A stretch of DNA of 50,452 bases, taken from Bacteroidales bacterium (GTDB taxonomy: Bacteria > Bacteroidota > Bacteroidia > Bacteroidales > F082). Numbering within the stretch: position 1 is the stretch's first letter; the number at the start of each line of letters is the position of its first letter. The stretch is from contig JAFZXP010000023.1 of NCBI GenBank assembly GCA_017616735.1, positions 1-50,452 on the forward strand, given 5' to 3'. A program made the translations under genes and the position numbers. This document shows positions 41,239-49,657 of this stretch, piece by piece. The notes beneath the pieces are model-generated. The model worked only from the letters and a program-made list of their open reading frames with translations, was not told where the DNA came from and searched no databases.

Positions 41239-41246
41239 TATATTTG
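41239..41246 (+). promoter_or_regulatory. -7 promoter element of the cell-wall operon
   Basis: TATATTTG, about 75 bases before ATG 41321. It forms a divergent pair with the MATE promoter. It is the only clear promoter before the genes running to 48796. Confidence 0.55.
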
Positions 41247-41320
41247 TAATTTGAAAAGTTGTCATGGAAACTTTGATAACGTTTGTGTAAATCATTGAAA
41301 ATAAAATAGTTGATTTTGAT

Positions 41321-42373
41321 ATGAGTAAAACTGTGAAATTGTTTCTCACGCTTGTGGCGATATTGCTGATTGTTCCGTTTGTCATGAATGCCCAAAATGC
41401 CAAGAATAATCGTAAAGCTGAGTTTAAAAATGCTAAAAGCATGTATAAAAACGGCACGCAGGACGAGATGATCAAGGGCATGAAAATTATGGTTGACATC
41501 AAAGGTGAAAAATCGCTGAAATATGTTTACAAAGCTTTGAAAAATGATGATCGTACGGTGCGACGCGAGGCGCTTGATATTTTGGTGCCTTATGCCAATC
41601 AGAACATGTGCGACCGGGTGGTGAAGAAATACGCCAAAGGCGATGCTGTGGCCGATGTGGCTAAATGGCTGGGCGATGTAAAAGACACAACCCATAGGGC
41701 ATATCTGATTGATTTGGTAAACGACCCGTCAAGCGACAAAGTGACTGTCGTAGAGTCGGTGCTTTCATTGGGTAAAATGGCAAATCCTGATGTTCTGCAA
41801 TGCTTGGTTCCTCTTATCGGAAGCCCATATCAAGCTGATGTGAAAACGGCTTTTGTCTCGTATAATGGCGATATACAGCCATACTTGATGGAAACTATCA
41901 AAGGCAACGATGCGCAGAAGCTGGGCACCTTGGACATATTGCAGAGTCGCTATTGCCCGATGTTGCATTTTGAAGTGCGTCATCTGTTGTCGTATTATAA
42001 CAATAGCGATGTAAGGGATGCCGCATATAAGGCTCTGAAAAATGTCGTGACTATAGGTGACGCGAGTTTTTTGAAAGAGCATCTTGAGTATTGCGATGAA
42101 TGCTATGTTGCCGATGTGCAAGACGCCTTGATTACGGCAATGAGAAACGCCACGCCTGCAATTAAAGACGATATGGTGGGTGGCATGCAAAAAACCTCAC
42201 CCTATGTGGTGCCGCGTTTTTACAGAGTCTTCGCCTCGTTTAGAACCGAAGCCAGCGTCAGACAGCTTGTGGAATGGTATAATGCCGGTATCGAGCAGGA
42301 AAAGGCAATGGAAGTCATACAGACAATCTCAACCAAAAAATACGGACACATTCTGAAAGATTTGAAAAAATGA
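41321..42373 (+). CDS. Exported HEAT-repeat protein, function unknown
   Basis: A 350-residue protein with a signal peptide (MSKTVKLFLTLVAILLIVPF, cleavage near NAQ). The mature part is all-helical, with about seven HEAT/PBS-lyase-like repeats: SLKYVYKALKNDDRTVRREAL, TVVESVLSLGKMANPDVLQCL, HLLSYYNNSDVRDAAYKALK, ADVQDALITAMRNAT. Such repeats are protein-binding scaffolds, so a periplasmic adaptor role is plausible. First gene of a run in which it, the thioredoxin-like gene and the GH3 gene are joined by ATGA overlaps. Confidence 0.8.
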   Translation: MSKTVKLFLTLVAILLIVPFVMNAQNAKNNRKAEFKNAKSMYKNGTQDEMIKGMKIMVDIKGEKSLKYVYKALKNDDRTVRREALDILVPYANQNMCDRVVKKYAKGDAVADVAKWLGDVKDTTHRAYLIDLVNDPSSDKVTVVESVLSLGKMANPDVLQCLVPLIGSPYQADVKTAFVSYNGDIQPYLMETIKGNDAQKLGTLDILQSRYCPMLHFEVRHLLSYYNNSDVRDAAYKALKNVVTIGDASFLKEHLEYCDECYVADVQDALITAMRNATPAIKDDMVGGMQKTSPYVVPRFYRVFASFRTEASVRQLVEWYNAGIEQEKAMEVIQTISTKKYGHILKDLKK

Positions 42374-43158
42374 GACTGGTCAGATGGTTGATAACGGCAG
42401 CGTTGATGTCGGCCTTCTCAATTGCGAGAGGGCAGGACGATGTCACTGTGCTCGATCAAATCGACTTCAGCGACACCACGCTCATAGGCTCGGAATACTT
42501 GAACAAAACAATTGCCGATTACGTCGACTCGAATCAGGAGTACGATATGATTCTTGCGGCTGACAATGTTTTGGCCTATGCCAGCTCCAATTATGAGATG
42601 TACAAATATGTGTATCAGTTTTTGATTAGCGGTTTCTCGGCTCTTGGGGCCAATATGGTGGTTGACTATATGGTGAGGCTGCCGTATTTTGAGTTTGTCG
42701 ACGCCAGCGAAGAGCAATCGGCCGAGATGAATGCCATAGCAGAGTCGTATGTTAGAGTCAGAATAGGGGCGAAAGCTCCGGCGATAAAGGCTGCCACCAT
42801 AAAAGGAAAGCCATTTGACCTTTATGAAATTGATACTGAATACACGCTGATTTTGTTTTGGTCGCCCTCTTGCCCGCATTGCACCGATATGATAAAGGAT
42901 TTGGCAAGATTTGTTTCGAAACACGATAATGTGACTCTGGTGACTGTCAGCGTCGACGAAGATTTGCGTAAAGTTAAGAAAACGCTTAGAAAATCGAGGA
43001 TGAAGGGATATCATATCTGTGATGGTGAAGGCTGGAGTTCTCCCATTGCGAGCGACTATGCCGTCGATACCACACCTACGATGTTCCTTTTGTCGGACAA
43101 TATTATTGTAGCTAAACCATTTGATGTTGAAGAACTTATAACTTTTTTTGAGAAATGA
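42370..43158 (+). CDS. Exported thioredoxin-like protein (TlpA/ResA type)
   Basis: A 262-residue protein with a signal peptide (MRLVRWLITAALMSAFSIAR). The N-terminal half (25-130) is helical, as in Bacteroidota TlpA-like proteins. The thioredoxin fold begins at VRIGAKAPAIKAATIKGK, with active site SPSCPHC (Cys168 and Cys171) and the cis-proline region DTTPTMFLL. Expected to be a periplasmic thiol-disulfide reductase. Its CPHC dipeptide resembles DsbA rather than thioredoxin, so either a reducing or an oxidising role is possible. Shares ATGA with both neighbours. Confidence 0.88.
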   Translation: MRLVRWLITAALMSAFSIARGQDDVTVLDQIDFSDTTLIGSEYLNKTIADYVDSNQEYDMILAADNVLAYASSNYEMYKYVYQFLISGFSALGANMVVDYMVRLPYFEFVDASEEQSAEMNAIAESYVRVRIGAKAPAIKAATIKGKPFDLYEIDTEYTLILFWSPSCPHCTDMIKDLARFVSKHDNVTLVTVSVDEDLRKVKKTLRKSRMKGYHICDGEGWSSPIASDYAVDTTPTMFLLSDNIIVAKPFDVEELITFFEK

Positions 43159-46034
43159 GGAGACTGTGTTTTTGTATTATTGTTTTATTTGCGGCAACGG
43201 TTGCCAATGCTCAGACCGATGAAGACCGTTGGGTGGATTCAGTGTTCAACTCGTTGACTTTGGAACAACGGGTCGGTCAGCTTGTCAATGTCAGAGCCAA
43301 CAACCCGAATCAGGCTTTTATGCCATACATCGACAGTCTCGTTATTAAATATAATATTGGTGGCGTCACGTTTTTCCGTACCGACGCCGACCTTTTGCTG
43401 CAGCAGGCCAACCAGTGGCAGTCTTTAGCGCAGACACCTATGATGGTGGCAATTGACGCTGAATGGGGCTTGGGTATGCGCCTGAATGACGGCATGTCGT
43501 ATCCATTCCAGATGACGCTTGGCGCTATACAGAATCGTGAGCTGATAGCCGATATGGGGCAGCAAATAGCCGAGCAGTGCCGTCGATTGGGTATCAATGT
43601 GAATTTTGCTCCCGATGTCGATGTCAACAATGAGCCTACCAACCCTGTTATCGGAATGCGCAGCTTCGGCGACGACCCTCAGTCGGTGGCCGAACTCGGA
43701 ACACTGTATGCTTTGGCATTGCAGCGAAACGGGGTGCTGCCTACGATGAAGCATTTCCCGGGCCACGGCGATACAAAAAACGACTCGCATCTCACTTTGC
43801 CGGTCGTTGACAAAAAGCTGAAAAACATTCAGAAGACCGAGCTTTATCCATTCAAATACCTTATCGGACATGGGGTTAAAGGCGCTATGGTCGGACATCT
43901 TTACATGCCGGCGCTTGAACCGGTTAAAAACACTTCCTCGTCCCTTTCAAAAACCGTGGTTACCGATTTGCTGAAAAATGAAATGGGATTTGACGGCATA
44001 ATATTCACCGATGCTCTTGATATGAAAGGAGCTTACGTGCAACGCGATCCCGACAGCGTTGGCTTAAGGGCTCTAATGGCCGGCGACGACGTGCTGCTGA
44101 TGCCGTTGCATCCTCAGCAAACCTTGGAAGTGATCGTGGCGGCGGCTCATGACGACTATGAAGTTTATAAAAGGGTGGAGGAGTCGTGTAAAAAGGTGCT
44201 GCGATACAAATACCGCCTTGGACTTGTGCGCCTCCAGATTCAGCCTGAGCATTCGCTATACAACGATTTGCATCAGGCAAAATACGACAATCTCAAACAG
44301 CGTCTCTACAACGAGGCCGTGACAATGCTTCGCAATCGGAACGATGTTTTGCCTTTGGACAAGGCACAATCGCTGGCTGTCATAACCTTTGGCAAAACCG
44401 ACAACATGGCCAAAAAACTCAAGGCCGAAGGCTATAATGTACGCTCGTATCTGATTGGAGAAAAGCTGAATAAGAACGAAAGACAACGGATTATCAAGGA
44501 ATTGGGCGCGTATAATGTGGTGATTGTCAGCGTGCAGAATACCTCAATCTTTCATTACAAAGGCTTTGGAATCACTGCCGAAACGCTGGAGTTTGTAAAA
44601 GAGATAAGCGCCAAATACAGAGTGGTATTCGATTTGTTTGCCTGCCCGTATGCCTTGAATAAGTTTGATTTCAAGAAAGATCCGGCAGCCATTATCATTG
44701 GCTATGAAGACAACCCGATGTCGGTTAATGCCGTTGTCGATGTGATGACCGGCCGGCAGAATCCTATCGGACGTTTGCCTGTGAGCATCAAGAAATACAA
44801 GAAGGGCGACGGACTTAGCTTTGAGGGTATGCTTACTCCTGAGACGTTGCCTGTTGAGCTTGTTGACAACAAATACACCGCCAAAGTCGACTCCATAGCG
44901 CTTGACGGAATCGCGATGAAAGCTTATCCAGGCTGTCAGATTTTTGCCATGAAAGACGGAAAAGTGATCTACGACAAGTGTTTTGGCACGTTTACCTACG
45001 ACGACGAGCACGAGGTGCAAGCCGATGATGTCTATGACATTGCATCGCTGACCAAGGTGTTCGCCACCACTTTCGCCATCATGAAACTATACGACGAGGG
45101 AAAGCTGAGCTTGGAAAGCAAGCTGGGCGATTATTTCCCTTATCTGCGCAAAACCGACAAAGGCGATGTGACACTGATTGAAATTATGACGCATCAGGCT
45201 GGCCTCACATCATGGATACCTTTATATAAAAACACTATAGTGAATGGCAAGCCTGATGCAGGATTGTACCGCAATGAGATAGACGAGGAGCATACTGTGC
45301 GCGTGGCTAAAGGCATGTACATATCGGATGATTTCCGCTTTGAGCTTTTCGAGACGATAAAAGATTCCCCAATGGCTGAAAAGAAGTACAAATACAGCGA
45401 TATGGGCTTTTATTATATGCCTAAGATTGTGGAGATGATAACAAACATGCCGTTTGAAAAATATCTCGAGGAGAACTTCTACAAGCCGCTTAATCTGAAT
45501 CACATCTTTTATAAACCATTGAAACACATCGATGTGGAGAAGATTGCACCCACCGAGAACGACACGGTTTTCAGAATGCAGCTGTTGCGTGGCGACGTTC
45601 ACGATCAGGCGGCGGCATTGATGGGTGGCGTTTCGGGGCATGCCGGCCTTTTTGCCGCCGCCCGCGATCTGGCCGTCATGATGCAGCTGCTGCTTGACAA
45701 CGGATACGCCAACAACCGTCAGTTCCTCTCGGAATATACAATCAGGAAGTTTACATCGGCACCATTTGCCGACAATATGAACCGTCGCGGCATAGGCTTC
45801 GACAAGCCTGAGGTTGACCCGAGCGTACCATACTACACACCAGCCAAACAGTCTTCGATGCGGAGCTTCGGACATACTGGATTTACAGGCACTTTCGCAT
45901 GGGCCGACCCGGAGAACAATCTGATAGTGATATTCCTGTCAAATCGTGTGTATCCTGACGCTTCCAACAATAAATTGTCACAAAACGACATTCGCACAAA
46001 GATTCACGAAGCGTTTTATGAGGCGGTAAAATAA
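43155..46034 (+). CDS. GH3 beta-N-acetylhexosaminidase fused to a class C beta-lactamase-like serine hydrolase
   Basis: A 959-residue exported protein (signal ending ANAQ). Residues about 25-350 are a NagZ-type GH3 domain: KHFPGHGDTKNDSH (His204, Asp210, His212), with nucleophile Asp286 in FTDALDMKGA. The GH3 C-terminal domain covers about 370-560. From about 590 a beta-lactamase/esterase domain follows: Ser631-x-x-Lys634 (IASLTKVF), tyrosine motif YSDMGFYY, and HTGFTGT in place of KTG. In Bacillus, NagZ and AmiE (an amidase of the same serine-hydrolase family) act in sequence on muropeptides, so this chain probably removes GlcNAc and then cleaves the MurNAc-peptide bond. Peptidoglycan turnover fits the downstream murL and murD2 genes. 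Confidence 0.88.
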   Translation: MRRLCFCIIVLFAATVANAQTDEDRWVDSVFNSLTLEQRVGQLVNVRANNPNQAFMPYIDSLVIKYNIGGVTFFRTDADLLLQQANQWQSLAQTPMMVAIDAEWGLGMRLNDGMSYPFQMTLGAIQNRELIADMGQQIAEQCRRLGINVNFAPDVDVNNEPTNPVIGMRSFGDDPQSVAELGTLYALALQRNGVLPTMKHFPGHGDTKNDSHLTLPVVDKKLKNIQKTELYPFKYLIGHGVKGAMVGHLYMPALEPVKNTSSSLSKTVVTDLLKNEMGFDGIIFTDALDMKGAYVQRDPDSVGLRALMAGDDVLLMPLHPQQTLEVIVAAAHDDYEVYKRVEESCKKVLRYKYRLGLVRLQIQPEHSLYNDLHQAKYDNLKQRLYNEAVTMLRNRNDVLPLDKAQSLAVITFGKTDNMAKKLKAEGYNVRSYLIGEKLNKNERQRIIKELGAYNVVIVSVQNTSIFHYKGFGITAETLEFVKEISAKYRVVFDLFACPYALNKFDFKKDPAAIIIGYEDNPMSVNAVVDVMTGRQNPIGRLPVSIKKYKKGDGLSFEGMLTPETLPVELVDNKYTAKVDSIALDGIAMKAYPGCQIFAMKDGKVIYDKCFGTFTYDDEHEVQADDVYDIASLTKVFATTFAIMKLYDEGKLSLESKLGDYFPYLRKTDKGDVTLIEIMTHQAGLTSWIPLYKNTIVNGKPDAGLYRNEIDEEHTVRVAKGMYISDDFRFELFETIKDSPMAEKKYKYSDMGFYYMPKIVEMITNMPFEKYLEENFYKPLNLNHIFYKPLKHIDVEKIAPTENDTVFRMQLLRGDVHDQAAALMGGVSGHAGLFAAARDLAVMMQLLLDNGYANNRQFLSEYTIRKFTSAPFADNMNRRGIGFDKPEVDPSVPYYTPAKQSSMRSFGHTGFTGTFAWADPENNLIVIFLSNRVYPDASNNKLSQNDIRTKIHEAFYEAVK

Positions 46035-46062
46035 TTTGGATGAATTAAAAATGAAATAGCAT

Positions 46063-47514
46063 ATGTCAAATCAAGCGAAATATGATGAATTGAGAGAAAC
46101 ATTCGAGCGTTTCTGTTATAAAGGTTTCCATTATTCAGTGGAAAAAGGAGAGTTTTTCGCTGAATTTGACTTTGCTCTCACCCCACGTCATTTCGACCGA
46201 AGCGAAGCGGAGCGGAGAAATCTCAAGCAAATAGAATTTCACCCTTGTTTCCGCATTCCGGCCCGTCAGTTCTATCATTGGGATGCGATTCCCAAGCCAC
46301 TTCTCGACAATTTGATTTTTCATATTGGAATGATTGAGCTGATTAGCTATTGGAAGATTGCGTGCCCACAAAAGGTGGTCGTCGAGCCGTTCGCTTTGGA
46401 TGATGACCAGATTCGCTGGTGGAAGAAGTTGTATTTCAATGGGTTAGGGGAGTTTTTCTATGTTAATGGCATCACAACGAGTCTCGACGATTTCATGACC
46501 ATTATACCCACACCGTCATTTCGACCGGAGCGGAGCGAAGTGGAGACCCGAGCACAGCGAGAGCTTTCATCACAGGTGAAAAAATCTCCGGCACACAACG
46601 GCTTTTTACAAGAGCAGACTATCATTCCCGTCGGCGGCGGCAAGGATTCCGTCGTCACGTTGGAAATACTGAAGTCGCGTCTGCCCATCATCCCGATGAT
46701 TATCAATCCACGCGGCGCCACCACGCAGTGCGTAGCCGCCGCCGGTCTTGACGAGCAGCACACCGCCATTGTGCATCGCACACTCGATCCGACCATGCTT
46801 CGCATGAACGCCGAAGGATATCTTAACGGACATACTCCGTTCTCGGCCATGCTGGCGTTTTACACCATACTGATAGGTTTCGCCACGCAAAGCAAATACA
46901 TAGCCTTGTCAAACGAGTCGTCGGCCAACGAGCCTACAGTACCTGATACTGAGATTAATCATCAATACAGCAAGTCGGTGCAGTTCGAAAACGACTTCCG
47001 AAGCTATGTCGCTAAGTATATTGATGCTGATATTCAGTATTTTAGCTTTTTGCGTCCACTCAACGAACTGCAGATTGCCATGCTTTTTAGCCGTGCCAAA
47101 GCTTATCATAAAGTCTTTAAGAGTTGCAATGCCGGCTCCAAAACCGACTCGTGGTGCGGCCGTTGCCCCAAGTGTCTGTTTACCTGGCTGGCGCTTTCGC
47201 CATTTATCAGTCGCGATGAACTGACCGGGATATTCGGCAAAGATTTGCTCTCGGATGTCGGCCTGCGTCCGATTCTCGACCAGCTTGACGGATCGGTTGA
47301 GGTGAAGCCTTTTGAGTGCGTCGGCACGGTGGGCGAGGTGAGAGCCTGTGTCAATCATATATTGCAACACGATAAAGCCTTAAACAGCACCATACTCGAC
47401 GGCGTCACTCCAACAGGCGATATGACCGTCGGCGACTACATCTCGCAGTTTGACCAAGGCAACAATCTCCCGCCTAAGTTTAAAAACATATTGAAGGAGG
47501 CTCTGAATGATTAG
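46063..47514 (+). CDS. murL: UDP-MurNAc-L-Ala-L-Glu epimerase (MurL) with two repeat-derived insertions
   Basis: A 483-residue protein. The PP-loop-like ATP site VGGGKDSVVTLE is at 190-201. Conserved MurL stretches as I recall them follow: YLNGHTPFSAM, ALSNESSANEP, EINHQYSKSVQFENDF, FLRPLNELQIA, SCNAGSKTDSWCGRCPKCLF, IFGKDLL and KPFECVGT. MurL was characterised in Xanthomonas oryzae: it inverts the terminal L-Glu of UDP-MurNAc-L-Ala-L-Glu to D-Glu, replacing glutamate racemase. Two family A repeats sit in the N-terminal domain, RHFDRSEAERRNL (about 42-54) and SFRPERSEVETRAQRELSS (about 151-170), each in a different frame and both outside the conserved motifs. It overlaps murD2 by 8 bases. Probably active, because all motifs after residue 185 are intact. 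Confidence 0.87.
   Translation: MSNQAKYDELRETFERFCYKGFHYSVEKGEFFAEFDFALTPRHFDRSEAERRNLKQIEFHPCFRIPARQFYHWDAIPKPLLDNLIFHIGMIELISYWKIACPQKVVVEPFALDDDQIRWWKKLYFNGLGEFFYVNGITTSLDDFMTIIPTPSFRPERSEVETRAQRELSSQVKKSPAHNGFLQEQTIIPVGGGKDSVVTLEILKSRLPIIPMIINPRGATTQCVAAAGLDEQHTAIVHRTLDPTMLRMNAEGYLNGHTPFSAMLAFYTILIGFATQSKYIALSNESSANEPTVPDTEINHQYSKSVQFENDFRSYVAKYIDADIQYFSFLRPLNELQIAMLFSRAKAYHKVFKSCNAGSKTDSWCGRCPKCLFTWLALSPFISRDELTGIFGKDLLSDVGLRPILDQLDGSVEVKPFECVGTVGEVRACVNHILQHDKALNSTILDGVTPTGDMTVGDYISQFDQGNNLPPKFKNILKEALND
46186..46225 (+). repeat. Family A dispersed repeat, copy 6 (in murL)
   Basis: CGTCATTTCGACCGAAGCGA, then AGCGGAGCGGAGAAATCTCA. Almost identical to the intergenic copy at 37451. Read as RHFDRSEAERRNL. 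Confidence 0.9.
46514..46570 (+). repeat. Family A dispersed repeat, copy 7 (in murL, longer form)
   Basis: CGTCATTTCGACCGGAGCGG, then AGCGAAGTGGAGACCCGAGC and ACAGCGAGAGCTTTCAT. Read one frame apart from copy 6, as PSFRPERSEVETRAQ. Confidence 0.85.
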
Positions 47515-48796
47515 AATCAACACTATTTTCAAACGTTTAAGAGGAAAACGCATCCTCATACTCGGATTCGGCCGCGAAGGCAAATCGTCGCTGGCTTTCA
47601 TACAGAAATTTCTTCCTCATGCCACTGTCGGTGTGGCCGACCGAAACGCCGAAGCTTTCAATGACTTGAATGTCAACAATCTTAACCCGATAGCCACCTA
47701 TTCGGGCGAGGATTACTGGAAAGCAATCAATTATTACGACATAGTGCTGAAAACCCCAGGCATCTCGTTGAAAGACAAAGATGTCGATCTTTCAAAAATC
47801 ACTTCCCAAACCGATTTGTTTCTGGAAGATTTTCATAAGCAGATTATCGGCGTCACAGGCACAAAGGGCAAAAGCACCACATCAACGCTGATTTATCATT
47901 TGCTGAAAGAGTCGGGGAGAGACGCGTTCTTGGCCGGCAATATCGGCATCCCTATTTTCGATATCATCGATAAAATCAACAACCGATCGATAATAGTGTT
48001 CGAGCTTTCGGCTCACCAGTTGCAGTTTATCCATCGCAGCCCTCATATCGGCATACTGCTCAACGTCTTCGAGGAGCATCTCGACCATTTCGGCACATTT
48101 GAATCGTATCGTGACGCCAAGTTCAATATAATCAGGAAGATGGATGAGCACGACTGGGCCGTCACCAATGGCGAGTTCAGTTATCAGGCATCACAGCTGA
48201 TGCTGCATTCGCTCAATTATCAGTATTACGACTTTAATGTCGATTGGGACAAGCTGCCGCTGAAGGGCGATCATAACCGCTTGAATGTCAAAGCGGCGCT
48301 CTGTGCGATTCAGGCCTACGGCATACCGGTTGATGAGGTTATTCCATATTTGTACACCTTCAAGCCGCTTGAGCACCGTCAGGAGCTGGTTGGCACTTTC
48401 CACGATGTGACATTCTATAATGATAGTATTTCTACTATCCCTCAGGCAACCATAGCCGCCGTGCAGACTGTTAAAAATGTCAAGTTTCTGCTTTTGGGAG
48501 GATTTGACCGCGAGATTGACTATACTCCTCTTATTAATTATCTGATTGCAAATCCGTTGAAACACATACTTTACACTGGCAAAGCCGGCTGCAGAATGTA
48601 TGACATGCTCCAAACTGCAGGTTATAAAGGCGAAGCTGAGCGATTTGACAATCTTGAGGAAGCATTCGCGATAATAAAACAGAAAGCCGAAAAAGGCGAT
48701 GTGGTATTGCTTTCTCCGGCTGCTGCAAGCTACGACCAATACAAGAATTTCGAGCAACGAGGCTCGAAATTCAAGGAGTTGGCCAGTAAATTCTAA
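47507..48796 (+). CDS. murD2: UDP-N-acetylmuramoyl-L-alanine-L-glutamate ligase (MurD2)
   Basis: A 429-residue Mur ligase. The N-terminal Rossmann part has ILILGFGREGKSS, the ATP P-loop GVTGTKGKSTT is at 115-125, and NIGIPIFD, LSAHQLQ and EHLDHFGTFESY follow. The C-terminal domain has LEHRQELVGTFHDVTFYNDSISTIPQ in two adjoining stretches: NDSIST stands where classical MurD has NDSKAT, a difference I associate with the MurD2 form that adds L-Glu rather than D-Glu. Next to murL this gives a full route: MurD2 adds L-Glu to UDP-MurNAc-L-Ala, and MurL then epimerises it. Cytoplasmic. A classical murD may still exist elsewhere in the genome. Confidence 0.85.
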   Translation: MIRINTIFKRLRGKRILILGFGREGKSSLAFIQKFLPHATVGVADRNAEAFNDLNVNNLNPIATYSGEDYWKAINYYDIVLKTPGISLKDKDVDLSKITSQTDLFLEDFHKQIIGVTGTKGKSTTSTLIYHLLKESGRDAFLAGNIGIPIFDIIDKINNRSIIVFELSAHQLQFIHRSPHIGILLNVFEEHLDHFGTFESYRDAKFNIIRKMDEHDWAVTNGEFSYQASQLMLHSLNYQYYDFNVDWDKLPLKGDHNRLNVKAALCAIQAYGIPVDEVIPYLYTFKPLEHRQELVGTFHDVTFYNDSISTIPQATIAAVQTVKNVKFLLLGGFDREIDYTPLINYLIANPLKHILYTGKAGCRMYDMLQTAGYKGEAERFDNLEEAFAIIKQKAEKGDVVLLSPAAASYDQYKNFEQRGSKFKELASKF

Positions 48797-48802
48797 ATAG
48801 AT

Positions 48803-49549
48803 TTATCTGTATGGGTTGAAGGCTTTGTGAGGGTTGATACCTTTGCTGTCTTCTGATACCTGGTAATAGAACAGCAGGGTCTCATTCCAATCGTTGCCTG
48901 TGAAATACTTGCCTAAGATAACTGTTTCGTCAACTTTGTCGCGATAAAATTCGGTCAAAATCGAGTCGGTTTCAGAAAGATGCATCCACAAGGTGTCGAT
49001 TGCATCGAAGTTTTCGTTTAAATAACGTTCGAGCATATAATCAAGACCATCTCTGACGTAGATGTTCGATTCGACATAGGCTCCGTCTTGGAAGAAGAAG
49101 TCCATCTCGCCGCAAGCGTATGAATAATAACCGTCTTCGGTATTCATAGTGTATCTGTAAACCAAGTCGTTATTGGCATTATAGCCGCTCTCGTATGGGG
49201 CGCCGTAAAGCTCTCTGATGCGACTTGACGGGCAACCGAATTCGTAAGTCGGCTGGACAAACAGCGACACTTTCACTTCGACAGTCTTGTTTTGGTAACC
49301 GTTGTCCATGGTCAATTGGGCTGTGCCCACGTTCTTGCCGTAGATATAGCCGTTGTTAGGCATCAAAACCAGCGGGTTTGACGATGTGTATGTTACATCA
49401 TAATCCGAACTCAGGTCAACTCTGTGGTAATCTTTCAATGCAATCTCGATAGGATCGTTGTCGTTGTATTTCAAGTCCTTTGATTTGTCTTTATTGCAAC
49501 CGGTGACTATAAAAGCCAATGCAATCATTAGAAACAATGTCTTTTTCAT
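48803..49549 (-). CDS. Lipoprotein with Ig-like domain, function unknown
   Basis: A 248-residue protein from ATG 49549; an ATG three codons upstream is less likely. The signal MKKTLFLMIALAFIVTGC has lipobox VTGC followed by NKDKSKD. Residues about 28-90 resemble a bacterial Ig-like (BIG2-type) domain: IEIALKDYHRVDLSSDYDV, SSNPLVLMPNNGYIYGKNVGTAQLT. The rest, beginning FGCPSSRIRELYGAPYES, is an unrecognised acidic domain rich in aromatic residues. Probably anchored in the outer or inner membrane. Convergent with murD2, 6 bases apart. Confidence 0.75.
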   Translation of the reverse strand: MKKTLFLMIALAFIVTGCNKDKSKDLKYNDNDPIEIALKDYHRVDLSSDYDVTYTSSNPLVLMPNNGYIYGKNVGTAQLTMDNGYQNKTVEVKVSLFVQPTYEFGCPSSRIRELYGAPYESGYNANNDLVYRYTMNTEDGYYSYACGEMDFFFQDGAYVESNIYVRDGLDYMLERYLNENFDAIDTLWMHLSETDSILTEFYRDKVDETVILGKYFTGNDWNETLLFYYQVSEDSKGINPHKAFNPYR

Positions 49550-49569
49550 AACTGTCAAAATTTATGATG

Positions 49570-49577
49570 CAAAATTA
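49570..49577 (-). promoter_or_regulatory. -7 promoter element of the Ig-like lipoprotein gene
   Basis: Minus-strand TAATTTTG followed by C, 20 bases before ATG 49549. Confidence 0.55.
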
Positions 49578-49610
49578 TAAAATTCTTTAAGAAGTATGAA
49601 GAAAAAAAGT

Positions 49611-49618
49611 TAAATTTG
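49611..49618 (+). promoter_or_regulatory. -7 promoter element of gcvP
   Basis: TAAATTTG followed by C, 39 bases before ATG 49658. It is divergent from the lipoprotein promoter. Confidence 0.55.
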
Positions 49619-49657
49619 CACGTTTTTGAAATCAATAACAAATCAAAATATAACTGT

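Noticed and set aside
44005-44280. Antisense frame of 91 codons in the GH3 gene
   Set aside because: It is complementary to the GH3 catalytic region, and the repetitive Pro/Arg composition suggests a shadow frame.
43155-46034. Beta-lactamase resistance gene
   Set aside because: The serine hydrolase domain is fused to a NagZ-like GH3 domain and has HTG rather than KTG, which fits a muropeptide amidase better than an antibiotic-degrading enzyme.
47507-48796. Classical MurD (D-glutamate ligase)
   Set aside because: The partner is MurL, and the C-terminal motif is NDSIST instead of NDSKAT, pointing to MurD2; not fully excluded without phylogeny.
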